Below are positions 8,809 to 18,943 of a stretch of 64,000 nt of DNA, in pieces. Each line of letters begins with the position of its first letter. The first letter of the stretch is position 1. The notes under the pieces were generated by a model, which ran no database searches, had not been told where the DNA came from, and saw only the letters and a program-made list of their open reading frames with translations. The DNA lies in NCBI RefSeq assembly GCF_020524045.1, contig NZ_JAIVKL010000001.1, positions 248,001-312,000 of the forward strand, written 5' to 3'. This stretch comes from Metabacillus litoralis. Its GTDB lineage: Bacteria > Bacillota > Bacilli > Bacillales > Bacillaceae. A program made the translations under genes and the position numbers.

Positions 8809-9567
8809 ATGTCAAAAACTTATTCAATTGGAGAATTCGCAAAAAAGACGATGACAACAATACGCACTCTTCATTATTATGATGAAATTGGAATTTTACA
8901 TCCCTCTTTTGTATCAGATAAAGGTAGAAGATATTACAACGATACAGATATCATTACCTTACAAAAAATAATATCTTTAAAATTTTTAGGCTATTCACTA
9001 GAGGAAATAAGCGAACTGATGATATCAAGTAACTGGGATCTAAAAGAGTCTTTACAGTACCAAAAACAAAAAATGCTTGAGAAGAAAGCACAAATTGAAC
9101 AAATGATTAACACACTTGATCATGCTTTACATCTTGTTGATGATAACAAAAAAATTGATCCATCAATTTTTATTTTTTTAATCCATATGATTCAAAATGA
9201 AGATGCACAAAAAGAGTGGCTAAAAACAATCTTTGAAGAAGATAAAGTACAACAAATGTATCTTCATAGTGATGAGAAGCAAAAACAAATTGAAAAATCT
9301 TTTTTTGAGTTATCTTCTAAACTAAAAGATTTATTTGGTAAAGATCCTGGATGTACTGAAATACAGCAAATAATCTATGAATATATACAGCTTACAGAAG
9401 AGGTTTCTGGTATGAATTTCACTACATTATTAGAAGATATCCCAGAAAATGTAGATGATGATCCTTGGTTATTTCCTTCACCATTTACAAAGGAAGAAGA
9501 AGAATGGTTAGCAAAAGCCTTTGAAATTTATTTAACAAAAATAGGAGTGAACCTATATGGAAAATAA
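8809..9567 (+). CDS. MerR-family transcriptional regulator
   Basis: 252 residues. It starts with the MerR winged helix (YSIGEFAKKTMTTIRTLHYYDEIGIL, then RRYYNDTD). A linking coiled coil follows (about 85-120), then a 130-residue helical effector domain without obvious metal cysteines, so an organic ligand is more likely than a metal. The ATG at 8809 is preceded by AAAAGGAG. The GTG at 8791 lies before that site and is rejected. The gene overlaps the exporter gene by 11 bp and is transcribed from a spacer-type promoter that it probably controls itself. Confidence 0.9.
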   Translation: MSKTYSIGEFAKKTMTTIRTLHYYDEIGILHPSFVSDKGRRYYNDTDIITLQKIISLKFLGYSLEEISELMISSNWDLKESLQYQKQKMLEKKAQIEQMINTLDHALHLVDDNKKIDPSIFIFLIHMIQNEDAQKEWLKTIFEEDKVQQMYLHSDEKQKQIEKSFFELSSKLKDLFGKDPGCTEIQQIIYEYIQLTEEVSGMNFTTLLEDIPENVDDDPWLFPSPFTKEEEEWLAKAFEIYLTKIGVNLYGK

Positions 9568-11296
9568 ACAAATCAAAGGAGAAACAGTAAAAGCCTTTTG
9601 GAATATGTTAAGAAAATCAAATCCACCAAAAGGTATCTTAATCGTGGCCATTTTATTAAGCATCATTGAAACAGGTTCAGGTCTAATTGTACCGCTTCTC
9701 ACTAAAGATTTAGTTGATCAATTAGCTTCATCTTCATTGGAGTTATCTATCATTCTATTACTGACTTTAGCATTTGTACTCCAAACTGTTACGTCTGGGT
9801 TTGCTTATTATTTAATGACATATATAGGTGAAAAAGTGGTCTCATCCATTCGTGAAAGATTATGGGCCCATATCCTCAAACTTCCAATTTCTTTTTTTGA
9901 TAAACATGAATCTGGTGAAACAATGAGCAGAGTCACACAAGATACAAATACAGTAAAAACATTGATTACCCAACATTTGATTACTTTTGTAACAGGTTTT
10001 ATATCAATTGTCGCCACAATTATTATTCTTTGTATTATTGATTGGAAAATGACTGCGATCATGTTAATAGCAATTCCTACTTCTTTACTTGTTTTCATAC
10101 CACTTGGTAGAAAAATGTTTACGATATCAAAATTAATGCAAGATGAAATGGCTAGTTTCTCAGGAAACTTAGGAAGAGTACTTTCTGAAATCCGATTGGT
10201 TAAAGCTTATCATGCAGAAAATATAGAGATGGAGAAAGGAAAAGAAGGCATCACACATTTGTTTCAATTCGGCCTAAAAGAAGCACGTATTCAAGCAATT
10301 ATATCACCGTTTATGACGTTTATCATGATGCTTATTTTGATTTTATTAATTGGTTATGGAGGAGTTCGGGTTGCATCTGGAGAGCTTTCTGCTGGTTCTT
10401 TAGTGGCCATAATTATTTACATGTTTCAAATTATTATCCCTTTTAGCTCAATGGCAACTGCTTTTACAGCTTTTCAAAAAGCAATGGGTGCAACGGAAAG
10501 AATGAAAGAAATTCTTTCAATAGAAGTTGAAAATCCTGCAATTAAACCCGCTGTAGAAAATCCTTCACAGCCAATAAAATTTGAAAATGTTTCTTTTTCT
10601 TATAGTAAGGATCTCATTTTGAAGAACATTTCTCTTTTCATTCCTAATGGTAAAACAACGGCCTTTGTTGGACCAAGTGGCAGTGGAAAAACAACATTAT
10701 TTTCATTATTAGAACGATTTTATTTAACTGATATGGGAAAAATTTTATTAGGTGATAAAAATATTGATACCTTCGATTTACAATCTTGGCGAAGTGAAAT
10801 TGGTTATGTATCACAAGAAAGTCCAATCATGTCAGGTAGCATAATGGAAAATATCACATATGGAATACAGCGAACGGTTTCAATCAATGAAGTGGAACAA
10901 GCGGCACAACAAGCAAATGCGATGGAATTTATTGCACGTCTACCAGATGGCTTAAAAACTGAGGTAGGAGAAAGAGGGATGAAACTATCTGGAGGACAGC
11001 GGCAGCGCATTGCTATTGCAAGAGCATTAATCAGAAATCCAAAAATACTTTTACTTGATGAAGCAACTTCTAACCTCGATAGTTCATCAGAAAAACTCGT
11101 GCAAGAAGCATTAGAACATTTAATGATTGGAAGAACAACATTAGTCATTGCTCATCGCCTTTCAACTGTTATTGAAGCCGATCAAATTGTTGTCCTTGAA
11201 CAAGGGGAAATCACAGGTTGTGGCACACATCAGCAATTATTGCAGAAACATACATTATATAAAGAATTAGCTCAACAGCAACTACAAACAACATGA
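9557..11296 (+). CDS. BmrA-like ABC multidrug exporter (half-transporter)
   Basis: 579 residues. Six membrane segments (about 25-300) are fused to one ATPase domain, so it should act as a homodimer. Visible motifs are GPSGSGKTTLFSLL (Walker A), LSGGQRQRIAIARAL (signature), ILLLDEATSNLD (Walker B) and AHRLST (H-loop). The start RKSNPPKGILIVAILLS resembles B. subtilis BmrA (YvcC). Overlap with the MerR gene suggests drug- or antibiotic-induced export. The pair is on the plus strand inside the otherwise minus-strand cotE-mutS segment, so it is an accessory insertion. Confidence 0.92.
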   Translation: MENKQIKGETVKAFWNMLRKSNPPKGILIVAILLSIIETGSGLIVPLLTKDLVDQLASSSLELSIILLLTLAFVLQTVTSGFAYYLMTYIGEKVVSSIRERLWAHILKLPISFFDKHESGETMSRVTQDTNTVKTLITQHLITFVTGFISIVATIIILCIIDWKMTAIMLIAIPTSLLVFIPLGRKMFTISKLMQDEMASFSGNLGRVLSEIRLVKAYHAENIEMEKGKEGITHLFQFGLKEARIQAIISPFMTFIMMLILILLIGYGGVRVASGELSAGSLVAIIIYMFQIIIPFSSMATAFTAFQKAMGATERMKEILSIEVENPAIKPAVENPSQPIKFENVSFSYSKDLILKNISLFIPNGKTTAFVGPSGSGKTTLFSLLERFYLTDMGKILLGDKNIDTFDLQSWRSEIGYVSQESPIMSGSIMENITYGIQRTVSINEVEQAAQQANAMEFIARLPDGLKTEVGERGMKLSGGQRQRIAIARALIRNPKILLLDEATSNLDSSSEKLVQEALEHLMIGRTTLVIAHRLSTVIEADQIVVLEQGEITGCGTHQQLLQKHTLYKELAQQQLQTT

Positions 11297-11350
11297 CAAA
11301 ACACATAAATTAGAAAATGATAAATTCTGTTACTAGTATTCTACTCTTAT

Positions 11351-11396
11351 CTTATCTTTTCGATAAGAATGATATTCCCACTTTTAAAATGGTGGG
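11351..11396 (+). terminator. Two hairpins ending the exporter operon
   Basis: CTTATC/GATAAG (11351-11367) is followed by CCCAC/GTGGG (11377-11381 with 11392-11396), then GTTTCTTG. The second is the likelier terminator. Its stem is short. Confidence 0.5.
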
Positions 11397-11399
11397 GTT

Positions 11400-11650
11400 T
11401 CTTGTTGCATGGACAAGTTTATAATTAGTAAGTTACTCTTCCTTAGTGCAACATTCAAACAAATCCGCATGCTATTAAGTTACGGGGAATCACGGACCTA
11501 GGAAGATTTTTCTCTTAGAAAAAGTCAGTAGTTAGGCTTTTAAGTATTCTTCTCCTAAACAAGAAGGTACTTATTTTTTCCCTGAGGAAAGCAACTATCT
11601 TTAACGGAAATCAATGTCCAAGACATTTTTCAAAGCCAAAACACAAGAAA
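11400..11650. other. Gene-less stretch with a degenerate repeat-like segment
   Basis: No gene is seen. The part around 11580-11620 (GAGGAAAGCAACTATCTTTA, then ACGGAAATCAA) resembles degraded copies of the GC-rich intergenic repeat common in Bacillaceae. It is too diverged to delimit. Confidence 0.3.
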
Positions 11651-11676
11651 AACTAGGAGGCATTATCCTCCTAGTT
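11651..11676 (-). terminator. cotE terminator
   Basis: AACTAGGAGG at 11651-11660 and CCTCCTAGTT at 11667-11676 form a perfect 10-bp stem with a 6-nt loop that overlaps the cotE stop codon. TTTTTCTTGTGTTTT follows on the minus strand. Confidence 0.92.
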
Positions 11677-12217
11677 ACTCTTCCACATCGCCTACTAAAA
11701 ATTCAGGATTTAAATCTTCAAATTCGTCATCTAATTCTTCTTCCCAATCTTCATCATCATCACAGCCTTCTGGATTAACATGAACACATACTTTTGTTTC
11801 TCCAATCACTTCAGCAAGATGTTCTCTTTCAGCTTGAACGATGATTTTATTGCCATTTGGTGAAATCGTTACCTCTAAGCAATTAGGTTGTTGAAGAGCT
11901 TTACAAATCACTTCATGTTCATCATCAATAAAATTGTCATCTTTGTATCGAAGCTTAATCACATCGACATATGTTACCCGTTCAGTTACAACTTCTGTTT
12001 TTGTGTTTTCGTTGTAAGAATACCAAACGTTAATGTCATAAGTACCTTCTACTTCAACTGTTTTCCCATTTTTATGAGCATCATAATTATGGTTAATAAT
12101 CCAGCCACCTAAAATGCTCGCAGGTTTTTGCGATGGTGAAATCGTATGTGTACATTGTGTAAATTTGCGACCTTTCGCAACAACTGCTTTTGTAATAATC
12201 TCTCTGTATTCAGACAT
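11675..12217 (-). CDS. cotE: Outer spore coat morphogenetic protein CotE
   Basis: 180 residues beginning [20 protein letters not shown] and containing [20 protein letters not shown], characteristic of CotE. The protein ends in a strongly acidic tail ([16 protein letters not shown]), as in its orthologues. It organises the outer coat around the forespore in the mother cell. GAGGAGGG lies upstream of the ATG. The genomic position between ymcA and mutS is the ancestral one, although a drug exporter now separates it from mutS. Confidence 0.96.
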   Translation of the reverse strand: MSEYREIITKAVVAKGRKFTQCTHTISPSQKPASILGGWIINHNYDAHKNGKTVEVEGTYDINVWYSYNENTKTEVVTERVTYVDVIKLRYKDDNFIDDEHEVICKALQQPNCLEVTISPNGNKIIVQAEREHLAEVIGETKVCVHVNPEGCDDDEDWEEELDDEFEDLNPEFLVGDVEE

Positions 12218-12717
12218 TCGAGCATACCCTCCTCAATAAATCTTCATTAAATCCTATGCTAGGCTAGTAACATATGTGCTAAATAATAAAATGAATTGAT
12301 GACATGATTATCCAATTCATGAACCTTTATAGTTCATTGTATGCTGCATGAATGAAATATGTGCCTAAAAAACAAAAAAGGTGCATGTTCTTAGATAAAA
12401 AAACAAAGGACTTTCTTATTCTTAAAAATAACAACCAGCTGTTTGACACTTGTCGTTTCTACCGCAATAAGACAATGATTGCTTTTTAGAATGTATTTCT
12501 TCTAGTGTTCAAAGAAATTTATGTCCATTTCAGATAATATATGCTTAATTAATGATAATTTTTATTATGTCTTCTTTGTTCAACGAGTTTCTCTCGTGAT
12601 CTTAGCTCGTAAAAGAAATTATTGTAGCTTTATGTAATTCCAAAAATAAAATGAGGGTGTGGGATCATCAAAAAAATCATCCATTAAGAAGAATAAAACG
12701 AAATGCTTCTAAAATCA
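12218..12717. other. Long 5' region of cotE, no gene seen
   Basis: About 500 bp without a credible gene. It holds the ribosome binding site and probably the mother-cell promoters of cotE. A 36-codon plus-strand ORF at 12652-12762 runs through the ymcA terminator and is not believed. Confidence 0.5.
12336..12360 (-). promoter_or_regulatory. Candidate sigma-E promoter of cotE
   Basis: On the minus strand ATATT (12356-12360) and CATACAAT (12336-12343) are separated by 12 bp. These resemble the sigma-E elements ATATT and CATACA-T, with a spacer about 1-2 bp short. A CATATGTTA (sigma-K -10-like) lies nearer the gene at about 12270. B. subtilis cotE has both types of promoter. Confidence 0.4.
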
Positions 12718-12753
12718 GAAAAGACCAAACCACTTTTGTGATTTGGTCTTTTC
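12718..12753 (-). terminator. ymcA terminator
   Basis: A 16-bp stem with one mismatch (12718-12733 with 12738-12753, TTTT loop) built on GAAAAGACCAAA. It closes the miaB-ymcA unit on the minus strand. Confidence 0.85.
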
Positions 12754-12820
12754 AATGTTAAATTATTTGCTTATCCTACAGAAGTGCCTACTTCGTTAAT
12801 CGCAAGCCCTTTATAATTAT

Positions 12821-13255
12821 TTAAGAACAGCTTCCACCTGTTGAGCTACGGACTTTAGATCCTGTTTCTCCTGCTAAGAGATCTCCCCCAGTAGATGAGA
12901 TGACTTCATTTGTTACTTTGTTAGAGATTGTGTGTGATACAAGTTGAAGTAACTCATTCACCTCAACTTGAGAGTCTTGGAATTCTTGAATAATAGGAAT
13001 TTCATCTAATTGACTCTGAATTTTTTCGATTTTTTCTTCCACTTGTTTTAACGCTTCATGTTTTCCATAATGTTGGAAGTTAACAGCTTGTTTTTGTAGG
13101 CTCTTAATACTTGAGATCATTTCACGAACCTTTTGATTTTCATTAATTTGTGCTTCTGCACGTTTAAAGAAATCAACTTCGTTTGACTCTGAAATCATTT
13201 GTGCTAATTCTCGTGCTTTTGCTACGATATCTTCTTTTGAATATAATGTTGTCAT
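12821..13255 (-). CDS. ymcA: RicA/YmcA, regulator of RNA maturation and development
   Basis: 144 residues, mostly helical (YlbF/YmcA family). In B. subtilis YmcA works with YlbF and YaaT as the Ric complex, which affects RNase Y-dependent mRNA processing, biofilm formation, competence and sporulation. The tail has the conserved GGDLLAGETGSKV and SSTGGSCS, including the C-terminal cysteine that could help bind the complex's iron-sulfur cluster. It starts 1 bp after miaB. Interestingly, rny, the partner nuclease, is also in this window. Confidence 0.9.
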   Translation of the reverse strand: MTTLYSKEDIVAKARELAQMISESNEVDFFKRAEAQINENQKVREMISSIKSLQKQAVNFQHYGKHEALKQVEEKIEKIQSQLDEIPIIQEFQDSQVEVNELLQLVSHTISNKVTNEVISSTGGDLLAGETGSKVRSSTGGSCS

Positions 13256-13256
13256 T

Positions 13257-14783
13257 TTAATTCACCTCAACCGCTTCTTCTACCATTTCTCCATTAAGCG
13301 TCCATGTTTTAGCTTTTGTAATTTTCACTTTAACAATTTGCCCAATGGCAGACTTTGGTGCTTTAAAGTTTACTAGCTTACTTTTTTCAGTATAACCAGC
13401 TAAAACTTCAGGATTATTTTTACTTTCACCTTCTACAAGAACATTAACAACTTTACCTTCATATTCTTTTAGTTTCTTAGCTGATGTTTCATTCACAAGA
13501 GCATTTAAACGTTGTAGACGTTCTTTTTTCACTTCCATTGGTACATTATCTTCCATTTTTGCAGCAGGCGTACCTTCACGAGGCGAATAAATAAACGTAT
13601 AAGCACTATCAAATTCTACTTCCCGATATAATGAAAGTGTTTCTTCGAATTGCTCTTCAGTTTCGTTAGGGAAGCCAACAATAATGTCAGTTGTTAAAGA
13701 AGCATTTGGCATTGCTTGTTTAATTTTACGAACAAGTTCTAAATAATGTTCACGACTATATTTGCGAGCCATAATCTTTAGAATGTCCGAGCTACCTGAT
13801 TGAACTGGTAAATGAATATGATCTAAAAGATTTCCACCTTTTGCTAAGACTTCAATAAGGTGATCATCAAAATCTCTTGGATGACTTGTTGTAAAACGTA
13901 GTCTTGAAATATCAATTTTTGATATCTCATCCATTAAGTTTGCTAAACCATACTCAATGTCTTCAAAATCCTTACCATATGCATTAACATTTTGCCCTAG
14001 AAGTGTTATCTCTTTATAGCCCTGTGCAGCTAAATGACGAACTTCTTGAATAATTTCTTCTGGACGTCTGCTACGTTCTTTTCCACGAGTGTAAGGAACA
14101 ATGCAGTAAGTACAGAACTTATCACATCCATACATAATGTTTACCCATGCCTTAATATTACCTTTACGGACTTTTGGAAGGTTCTCAATAACATCTCCTT
14201 CTTTAGACCATACTTCTACAACCATTTCTTTAGACATATATGCTTCATGAAGAATGCTAGGTAACCTGTGGATATTATGTGTACCAAAGATCATATCAAC
14301 AAATGGATGAACTTTTAGTATACGGTTAACGACAGATTCTTCCTGTGACATACAACCACACACACCTAATAATAAATCAGGTCTTCTTTTCTTTAAAGTC
14401 TTTAAATGCCCAAGTTCCCCAAACACTTTGTTTTCCGCATTTTCGCGGATTGCACAAGTATTTAATAAAATAACATTGGCATCTTCAACACCATCAGTAG
14501 GTTCATAGCCTAACGCCATAAATATACCCGCCATAACCTCTGTATCATGTTCATTCATTTGGCACCCATATGTGCGAATGTAGAATTTCTTACCTTGTCC
14601 CATTCCTCTATATTCTTCAGGAATAGAAAAACCATCATATTTTACTTCTTCTTTACCACGTTTTTTTGCATCCTTTAACGAAGGAGGCATGTACACGGCT
14701 TGGAAATACTGGCTGTAGTCCTTATCGGATTTTTTGTCCGAAGGGTTTACTTGAGTATTTTCCTTACGCTGTTGTTCATTCAT
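13257..14783 (-). CDS. miaB: tRNA methylthiotransferase MiaB
   Basis: 508 residues. A radical-SAM enzyme that converts i6A37 to ms2i6A37 in tRNAs reading UNN codons. Order: a Bacillus-type N-terminal extension (1-65), the UPF0004 domain with three cluster cysteines (TYGCQMN, NTCAIR, VCGCMSQ), the radical-SAM motif CDKFCTYC at about 218-225, and a TRAM domain at the end. GAAAGGAG precedes the ATG. It is first gene of the miaB-ymcA unit. Confidence 0.97.
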   Translation of the reverse strand: MNEQQRKENTQVNPSDKKSDKDYSQYFQAVYMPPSLKDAKKRGKEEVKYDGFSIPEEYRGMGQGKKFYIRTYGCQMNEHDTEVMAGIFMALGYEPTDGVEDANVILLNTCAIRENAENKVFGELGHLKTLKKRRPDLLLGVCGCMSQEESVVNRILKVHPFVDMIFGTHNIHRLPSILHEAYMSKEMVVEVWSKEGDVIENLPKVRKGNIKAWVNIMYGCDKFCTYCIVPYTRGKERSRRPEEIIQEVRHLAAQGYKEITLLGQNVNAYGKDFEDIEYGLANLMDEISKIDISRLRFTTSHPRDFDDHLIEVLAKGGNLLDHIHLPVQSGSSDILKIMARKYSREHYLELVRKIKQAMPNASLTTDIIVGFPNETEEQFEETLSLYREVEFDSAYTFIYSPREGTPAAKMEDNVPMEVKKERLQRLNALVNETSAKKLKEYEGKVVNVLVEGESKNNPEVLAGYTEKSKLVNFKAPKSAIGQIVKVKITKAKTWTLNGEMVEEAVEVN

Positions 14784-14995
14784 TCTGTCATTCTCCTTTC
14801 TAACTACCCGTTTACCTTTTGTTCAACATTTATATCGTTTTAGTAACCTAAAACTTTTATTGGTCAGTTCTGTAAAATTCCATTAAATAAAATAGAGAAA
14901 CATACAACTTAATAGTATATCGTTTATAAACGCAGAAAACAATCTTAAAGAAATCTGTAAGGAAATTGTACACGTTTTTCAATTAAAATGCGAAT

Positions 14996-17155
14996 CTAGT
15001 TTTTGGAATGTGCAGCTTCAAAAATGAATTGTATTTTTCCTTCTTTCCATTCTAATTTTGCATCAAATGTTTTATCTCCTTTTTTAAATCCTTTAATTAA
15101 ATTGGATTTCTCTCCCTTTAATAGTTTCTGAATATTTGTTTGGGAAATTTTCTTACTTAGAATTTTTTTTGATATTGTAAAGTTACAACTGTTTTGCTTG
15201 TAGTTTGTGCAACCATAAAACTCACCTTTATCAACAATATCTCCTTCACATAATTTACATTTCCCTACATTTTTCCCTAGTGTAAAACGTGAAGATGTTC
15301 TTTGAATTGATTCAACATTTAACCCTTCAAAATTCCATGTTGTTGCAACAGAAATAGCATCTGAAACAATTTTAGTTGATAGTTTTTTCGTTTGTTCCAT
15401 AAATATAGCAGGAGATGCTAAACCCTCACCTATTTCTGATAAACGTTGCTCCCATTTAGCTGTCATTTCCGGGGAGGCTAAAACATGATCTCCTACTGCT
15501 TCAATCAGAACCTTCCCTTTATCTGTCGCATACACTTGATTGCGTTTTACTTCAATGTATTTACGGTCTTGAAGCATCGTAATAATGCCTGCTCTTGTCG
15601 CTTCTGTACCTAAACCTTCTACTTTGCTTAAGATTTTTTCTAATTCATCATTATCTAGATATTTTCCTGCTGTCTTCATTAAAGTGATGAGCTGTCCTTC
15701 TGTATACCGTTTAGGAGGTTGTGTTTTCCCCTCCTTTGTTTCGATTTTTTCTACATGTCCACTATCACCTTTTTGGACATTTGGTAGTAATTCATCTTTA
15801 TCTTTATCATCTTGATAAATAACCTTGCGCCAACCCTCTTGAATCTGTTGTTTACCTTTAGTGATAAATTCTGCACGGCCATCAACTAGAGTTATTAATG
15901 TTGAGTAATCAAAAATTGCTTTGTCATAATGAGCTGAAATTAATCTGCGCACGATCATATCATACATTTTTTGTTCATCCCCAGACATTCGCTTAGGGTC
16001 TCGTACTTGTTCCGTTGGAATAATCGCATAGTGATCTGTTACCTTTTTTTCATTAACATACCTTGTGTTGTTTAAAATTGATTGTTTTGGTAAAGGAAAA
16101 AGATCTTTATATTCTTCAAACTTACTAAGTTTTGATAATATATCAGGAAATTGTTCAGCTTCTCCTTTTGTTACATATGTTGAATCACTACGAGGATAAG
16201 AAACAATACCTTTTTGATAAAGAGATTGTACAATATCTAATGTTTTCTTCGGCGAAAACTTAAATGCTTTATTCGCTGTTGCTTGTAAAGATGATAAATT
16301 AAAAAGTAGCGGTGGTTGATATTCCTTCCGCTCAGTTATTAGTTCTTTTATTTCTGCTGTCTTGTCTTGACAAAAGGTAGCTATTTTCTGAGCAAGTGCT
16401 TCTTCCATCACACGTGTTTGGTTGTCTTTTTGCCATTTCCCTTTATATTTCTTTCCATTTACTTTAAACGTCGCAATAATTTCCCAAAAAGGCTCAGGTT
16501 TAAATTCATCAATTTCTTTTTCTCGTTTTACGATTAATGCCAACGTTGGTGTTTGCACACGCCCTGCCGAGAAAACATCATTCATTCCTTTTTGCTTTAA
16601 TAAAAGTGAATATACTCTAGAAGCATTCATACCAACTAACCAATCTGCACAAGCACGTGAATAAGCTTCATAATAAAGATTTTTTGTTTTTTCATCATCC
16701 AGCAATTGGCGAAAGCCTTCAAGAATCGCGGCAGAAGTTAAAGAGGAAATCCACAATCTTTTTAACGGCTTTTTCACACCTGATAAACTAATAATATTAC
16801 GGACGATCAACTCACCTTCGCGTCCAGCATCTCCCGCATGTATAATTTCCTTAACAGCTGGATTTTTTATTAGCTGTTTAACAACCTGAAATTGTTTTGC
16901 TTTTGATTTTGTTACTTCATATTGAAACTTATCTGGAATAATTGGTAACATTGAGAGTGACCACTTTTTCCATTCAGCTTTATAGTTTTCAGGTGCACTT
17001 AATTGAGTTAAATGTCCGATAGCCCAAGTGCAATATGCTCCATTTGGAAATAGGTCATTTGGTTTTATTTCAAAATAGCCATCTCTTTTCACCCTTTGAA
17101 ATTGGGCGCACAATGTAGAAGCTTGATCTGGTTTTTCTGCTATGATTACTTTCAT
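14996..17155 (-). CDS. topB: DNA topoisomerase III
   Basis: 719 residues, type IA topoisomerase. The N-terminal Toprim region shows IIAEKPDQA and HAGDAGREGELIVRN. The catalytic tyrosine lies in GIVSYPRSDSTYV (about 317-329). The C-terminus has a CKLC...CTNY...C zinc-ribbon-like repeat, with four cysteines in the topoisomerase pattern. It decatenates DNA and resolves recombination intermediates. AAGGTGAT precedes the ATG. It is monocistronic here and inserted between miaB and kbl relative to B. subtilis, next to other accessory genes. The length matches B. subtilis TopB (about 727). Confidence 0.95.
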   Translation of the reverse strand: MKVIIAEKPDQASTLCAQFQRVKRDGYFEIKPNDLFPNGAYCTWAIGHLTQLSAPENYKAEWKKWSLSMLPIIPDKFQYEVTKSKAKQFQVVKQLIKNPAVKEIIHAGDAGREGELIVRNIISLSGVKKPLKRLWISSLTSAAILEGFRQLLDDEKTKNLYYEAYSRACADWLVGMNASRVYSLLLKQKGMNDVFSAGRVQTPTLALIVKREKEIDEFKPEPFWEIIATFKVNGKKYKGKWQKDNQTRVMEEALAQKIATFCQDKTAEIKELITERKEYQPPLLFNLSSLQATANKAFKFSPKKTLDIVQSLYQKGIVSYPRSDSTYVTKGEAEQFPDILSKLSKFEEYKDLFPLPKQSILNNTRYVNEKKVTDHYAIIPTEQVRDPKRMSGDEQKMYDMIVRRLISAHYDKAIFDYSTLITLVDGRAEFITKGKQQIQEGWRKVIYQDDKDKDELLPNVQKGDSGHVEKIETKEGKTQPPKRYTEGQLITLMKTAGKYLDNDELEKILSKVEGLGTEATRAGIITMLQDRKYIEVKRNQVYATDKGKVLIEAVGDHVLASPEMTAKWEQRLSEIGEGLASPAIFMEQTKKLSTKIVSDAISVATTWNFEGLNVESIQRTSSRFTLGKNVGKCKLCEGDIVDKGEFYGCTNYKQNSCNFTISKKILSKKISQTNIQKLLKGEKSNLIKGFKKGDKTFDAKLEWKEGKIQFIFEAAHSKN

Positions 17156-17475
17156 TAATTATCACCTTACATTATTAATCTATTAATCGTACTATATACT
17201 TTTACTAGTTTACTTTATTTTTAACAAGATGAAAAATGGTTGAAAATTCTTTTTATCAGGCTTTTTGTAAGAATTTGTTAAGAAAAACTCATTTTAGAAG
17301 AAATTATTATGTTTAAACATAAGCGGCAAGATTATGTCAATTAACAACAATCTTTCAGACAAGAGCTTATATTAAAACGTAAAGAAATCAATTCCATTGT
17401 CGTTGAGCATTAAAACATTAACGTCTTGGGGTCTCGATGCTAAAGTTATACCGACGTATTCAACTTTGAGAAGAA
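17156..17475. other. Gene-less stretch with weak repeat similarity
   Basis: No gene seen. The segment at about 17255-17370 shares AACAATCTTTCAGACAAGAG-like sequence with the repeat copy at 48995-49158 (ACATTCTTTCAGAAAAGAG) and could be a degraded copy of that family. Confidence 0.3.
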
Positions 17476-17508
17476 TTAACTCAGAAGAATTTAATTCTTC
17501 TGAGTTAA
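17476..17508 (-). terminator. Terminator of the alcohol dehydrogenase gene
   Basis: A perfect 16-bp stem (17476-17491 with 17493-17508) around a single-base loop, made of TTAACTCAGAAGAATT. It sits 8 bp from the stop codon. Confidence 0.85.
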
Positions 17509-17516
17509 CGAAATGA

Positions 17517-18650
17517 TTATGGTTTTAATACAACCTTGATGCATTGGTCTTCATGTCCATTAAAAATTTTATATGCATGTTCAGCATCATTTAACGAAGT
17601 TTTATGTGTAATAATTTCTTGTGGATCAAGTTCTTTGTTCGAGATCATGTCGTATATCTTTGGCATGATTGGGATAACGGGAGCTTGCCCCATCTTAAGA
17701 GATATATTTCTTGCAAAAAAGGCGCCTAAGGGAAAGGCATTATAGTTTGCTCCATAAACACCTGTAAGTTGGACTGTTCCACATTTTCTCACTGCTTTTG
17801 TGGCAATTTGAATCGCGCCTAAAGTGCCACCTTGTAATTTAAGCTTTTGTTCAATATATTCTAGTGGAGATTTTTTACCATCCATACCAACACAATCAAT
17901 AACAACATCTGCTCCACCTTGTGTAATTTCTTTTAAATGTTCTCCCATGTCTGGATATTCTGTAAAGTCAAAAACTTCAACTTTATTCTTTTCTTTTGCA
18001 TGGTTAAGACGATATGTTTCATAATCAACAGCAATAACTCGCTTTGCTCCTTTCATCCATGCAAACTTTTGAGCCATTAAACCTACTGGGCCACTTCCAA
18101 GAACGATTACCGTATCATCTTTTTTAACACCTGCATGTTCTACACTCCAATAAGCAGTTGGCAAAACGTCTGATAAAAATAGTAGTGAGTCGTCTTCTAA
18201 TTCACAAGACTCTGGAATTAAAAATGGTGTGTAATTACCAAATGGGACCTTTAAATATTCAGCCTGTCCACCCGGATGATCACCGAATTTTTCAGTATAC
18301 CCAAATAAACCACCTGAATCATAATGAGGATTAGAGTTATCACATTGACTTGTTAAATCACTTTGACAATAAACGCATTCCCCACAAGAAACATTAAATG
18401 GGATAACAACTCTGTCACCTTTTTTCACCTTTGTTACTTCTGGTCCAACTTCCTCAACGATCCCCATTGGTTCATGGCCAATAATATATCCATCTGGTAA
18501 TGGCATATTTCCTTGATACAAATGCAAATCAGAACCACAAATAGCGGTTGAAGTTATTTTTACAATAATATCATCATTTTTTTCAAGTTTTGCATCTGGC
18601 ACTTCTTTGACAACTACATTATTAGGACCTTGATATGTTACTGCTTTCAT
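17517..18650 (-). CDS. adhB: Zinc-dependent alcohol dehydrogenase, AdhB/formaldehyde dehydrogenase-like
   Basis: 377 residues, medium-chain dehydrogenase. The catalytic zinc ligands are in TAICGSDLHLY and GHEPMG; the structural zinc is held by CGECVYCQSDLTSQC (four cysteines). The Rossmann motif VLGSGPVGLMAQ follows at about 187. Long insertions (SGGLFGYTEKFGDHPGGQAEY) mark the glutathione-independent formaldehyde dehydrogenase-like branch. The real substrate cannot be read from the sequence. The ATG at 18650 has AGGGGTG 5 nt upstream; a TTG one codon earlier is unlikely. It is monocistronic. Confidence 0.88.
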   Translation of the reverse strand: MKAVTYQGPNNVVVKEVPDAKLEKNDDIIVKITSTAICGSDLHLYQGNMPLPDGYIIGHEPMGIVEEVGPEVTKVKKGDRVVIPFNVSCGECVYCQSDLTSQCDNSNPHYDSGGLFGYTEKFGDHPGGQAEYLKVPFGNYTPFLIPESCELEDDSLLFLSDVLPTAYWSVEHAGVKKDDTVIVLGSGPVGLMAQKFAWMKGAKRVIAVDYETYRLNHAKEKNKVEVFDFTEYPDMGEHLKEITQGGADVVIDCVGMDGKKSPLEYIEQKLKLQGGTLGAIQIATKAVRKCGTVQLTGVYGANYNAFPLGAFFARNISLKMGQAPVIPIMPKIYDMISNKELDPQEIITHKTSLNDAEHAYKIFNGHEDQCIKVVLKP

Positions 18651-18790
18651 CAAAACACCCCTATCTATATCAATTCATCTTCTTAAGTATGCCCAGTATA
18701 TGTTTATAGATTTATTAAATATTAACTTGGTTAAACTTTGTTAGTTCAGTTCTCATAAAAATTACAGTGAAAAGTTTCTTGATGACTAAA

Positions 18791-18880
18791 GGTAAAATTT
18801 AATAAGAAAAGATGCCACAATGATTTATACTGAGTGTTATTCTTAAAGTTATAAAAGCAACAAAGTTTACACAAAAAGCC
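18791..18880 (-). repeat. Intergenic repeat, second family (inverted copy)
   Basis: On the minus strand it reads AAACTTTGTTGCTTT (18854-18868) and then GTGGCATCTTTTCTTA, the same two blocks in the same order as at 36725-36810 and 48995-49158. It lies between the alcohol dehydrogenase promoter and the SUKH gene. Confidence 0.6.
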
Positions 18881-18943
18881 TTTTCAATACAGCATTGTTA
18901 AAACTATAATTTAAAATAAGTTACTGATGCGGGAGTGAAAATA

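Noticed and set aside
8660-8860. 66-codon minus-strand ORF upstream of mutS
   Set aside because: It covers the MerR promoter and the start of merR; shadow frame.
12652-12762. 36-codon plus-strand ORF
   Set aside because: It crosses the ymcA terminator hairpin and shows no family features.
18689-18736. Sigma-B promoter (GTTTAA and GGGCAT) upstream of the alcohol dehydrogenase
   Set aside because: The two boxes are 36 bp apart, more than twice the usual 13-15 bp.
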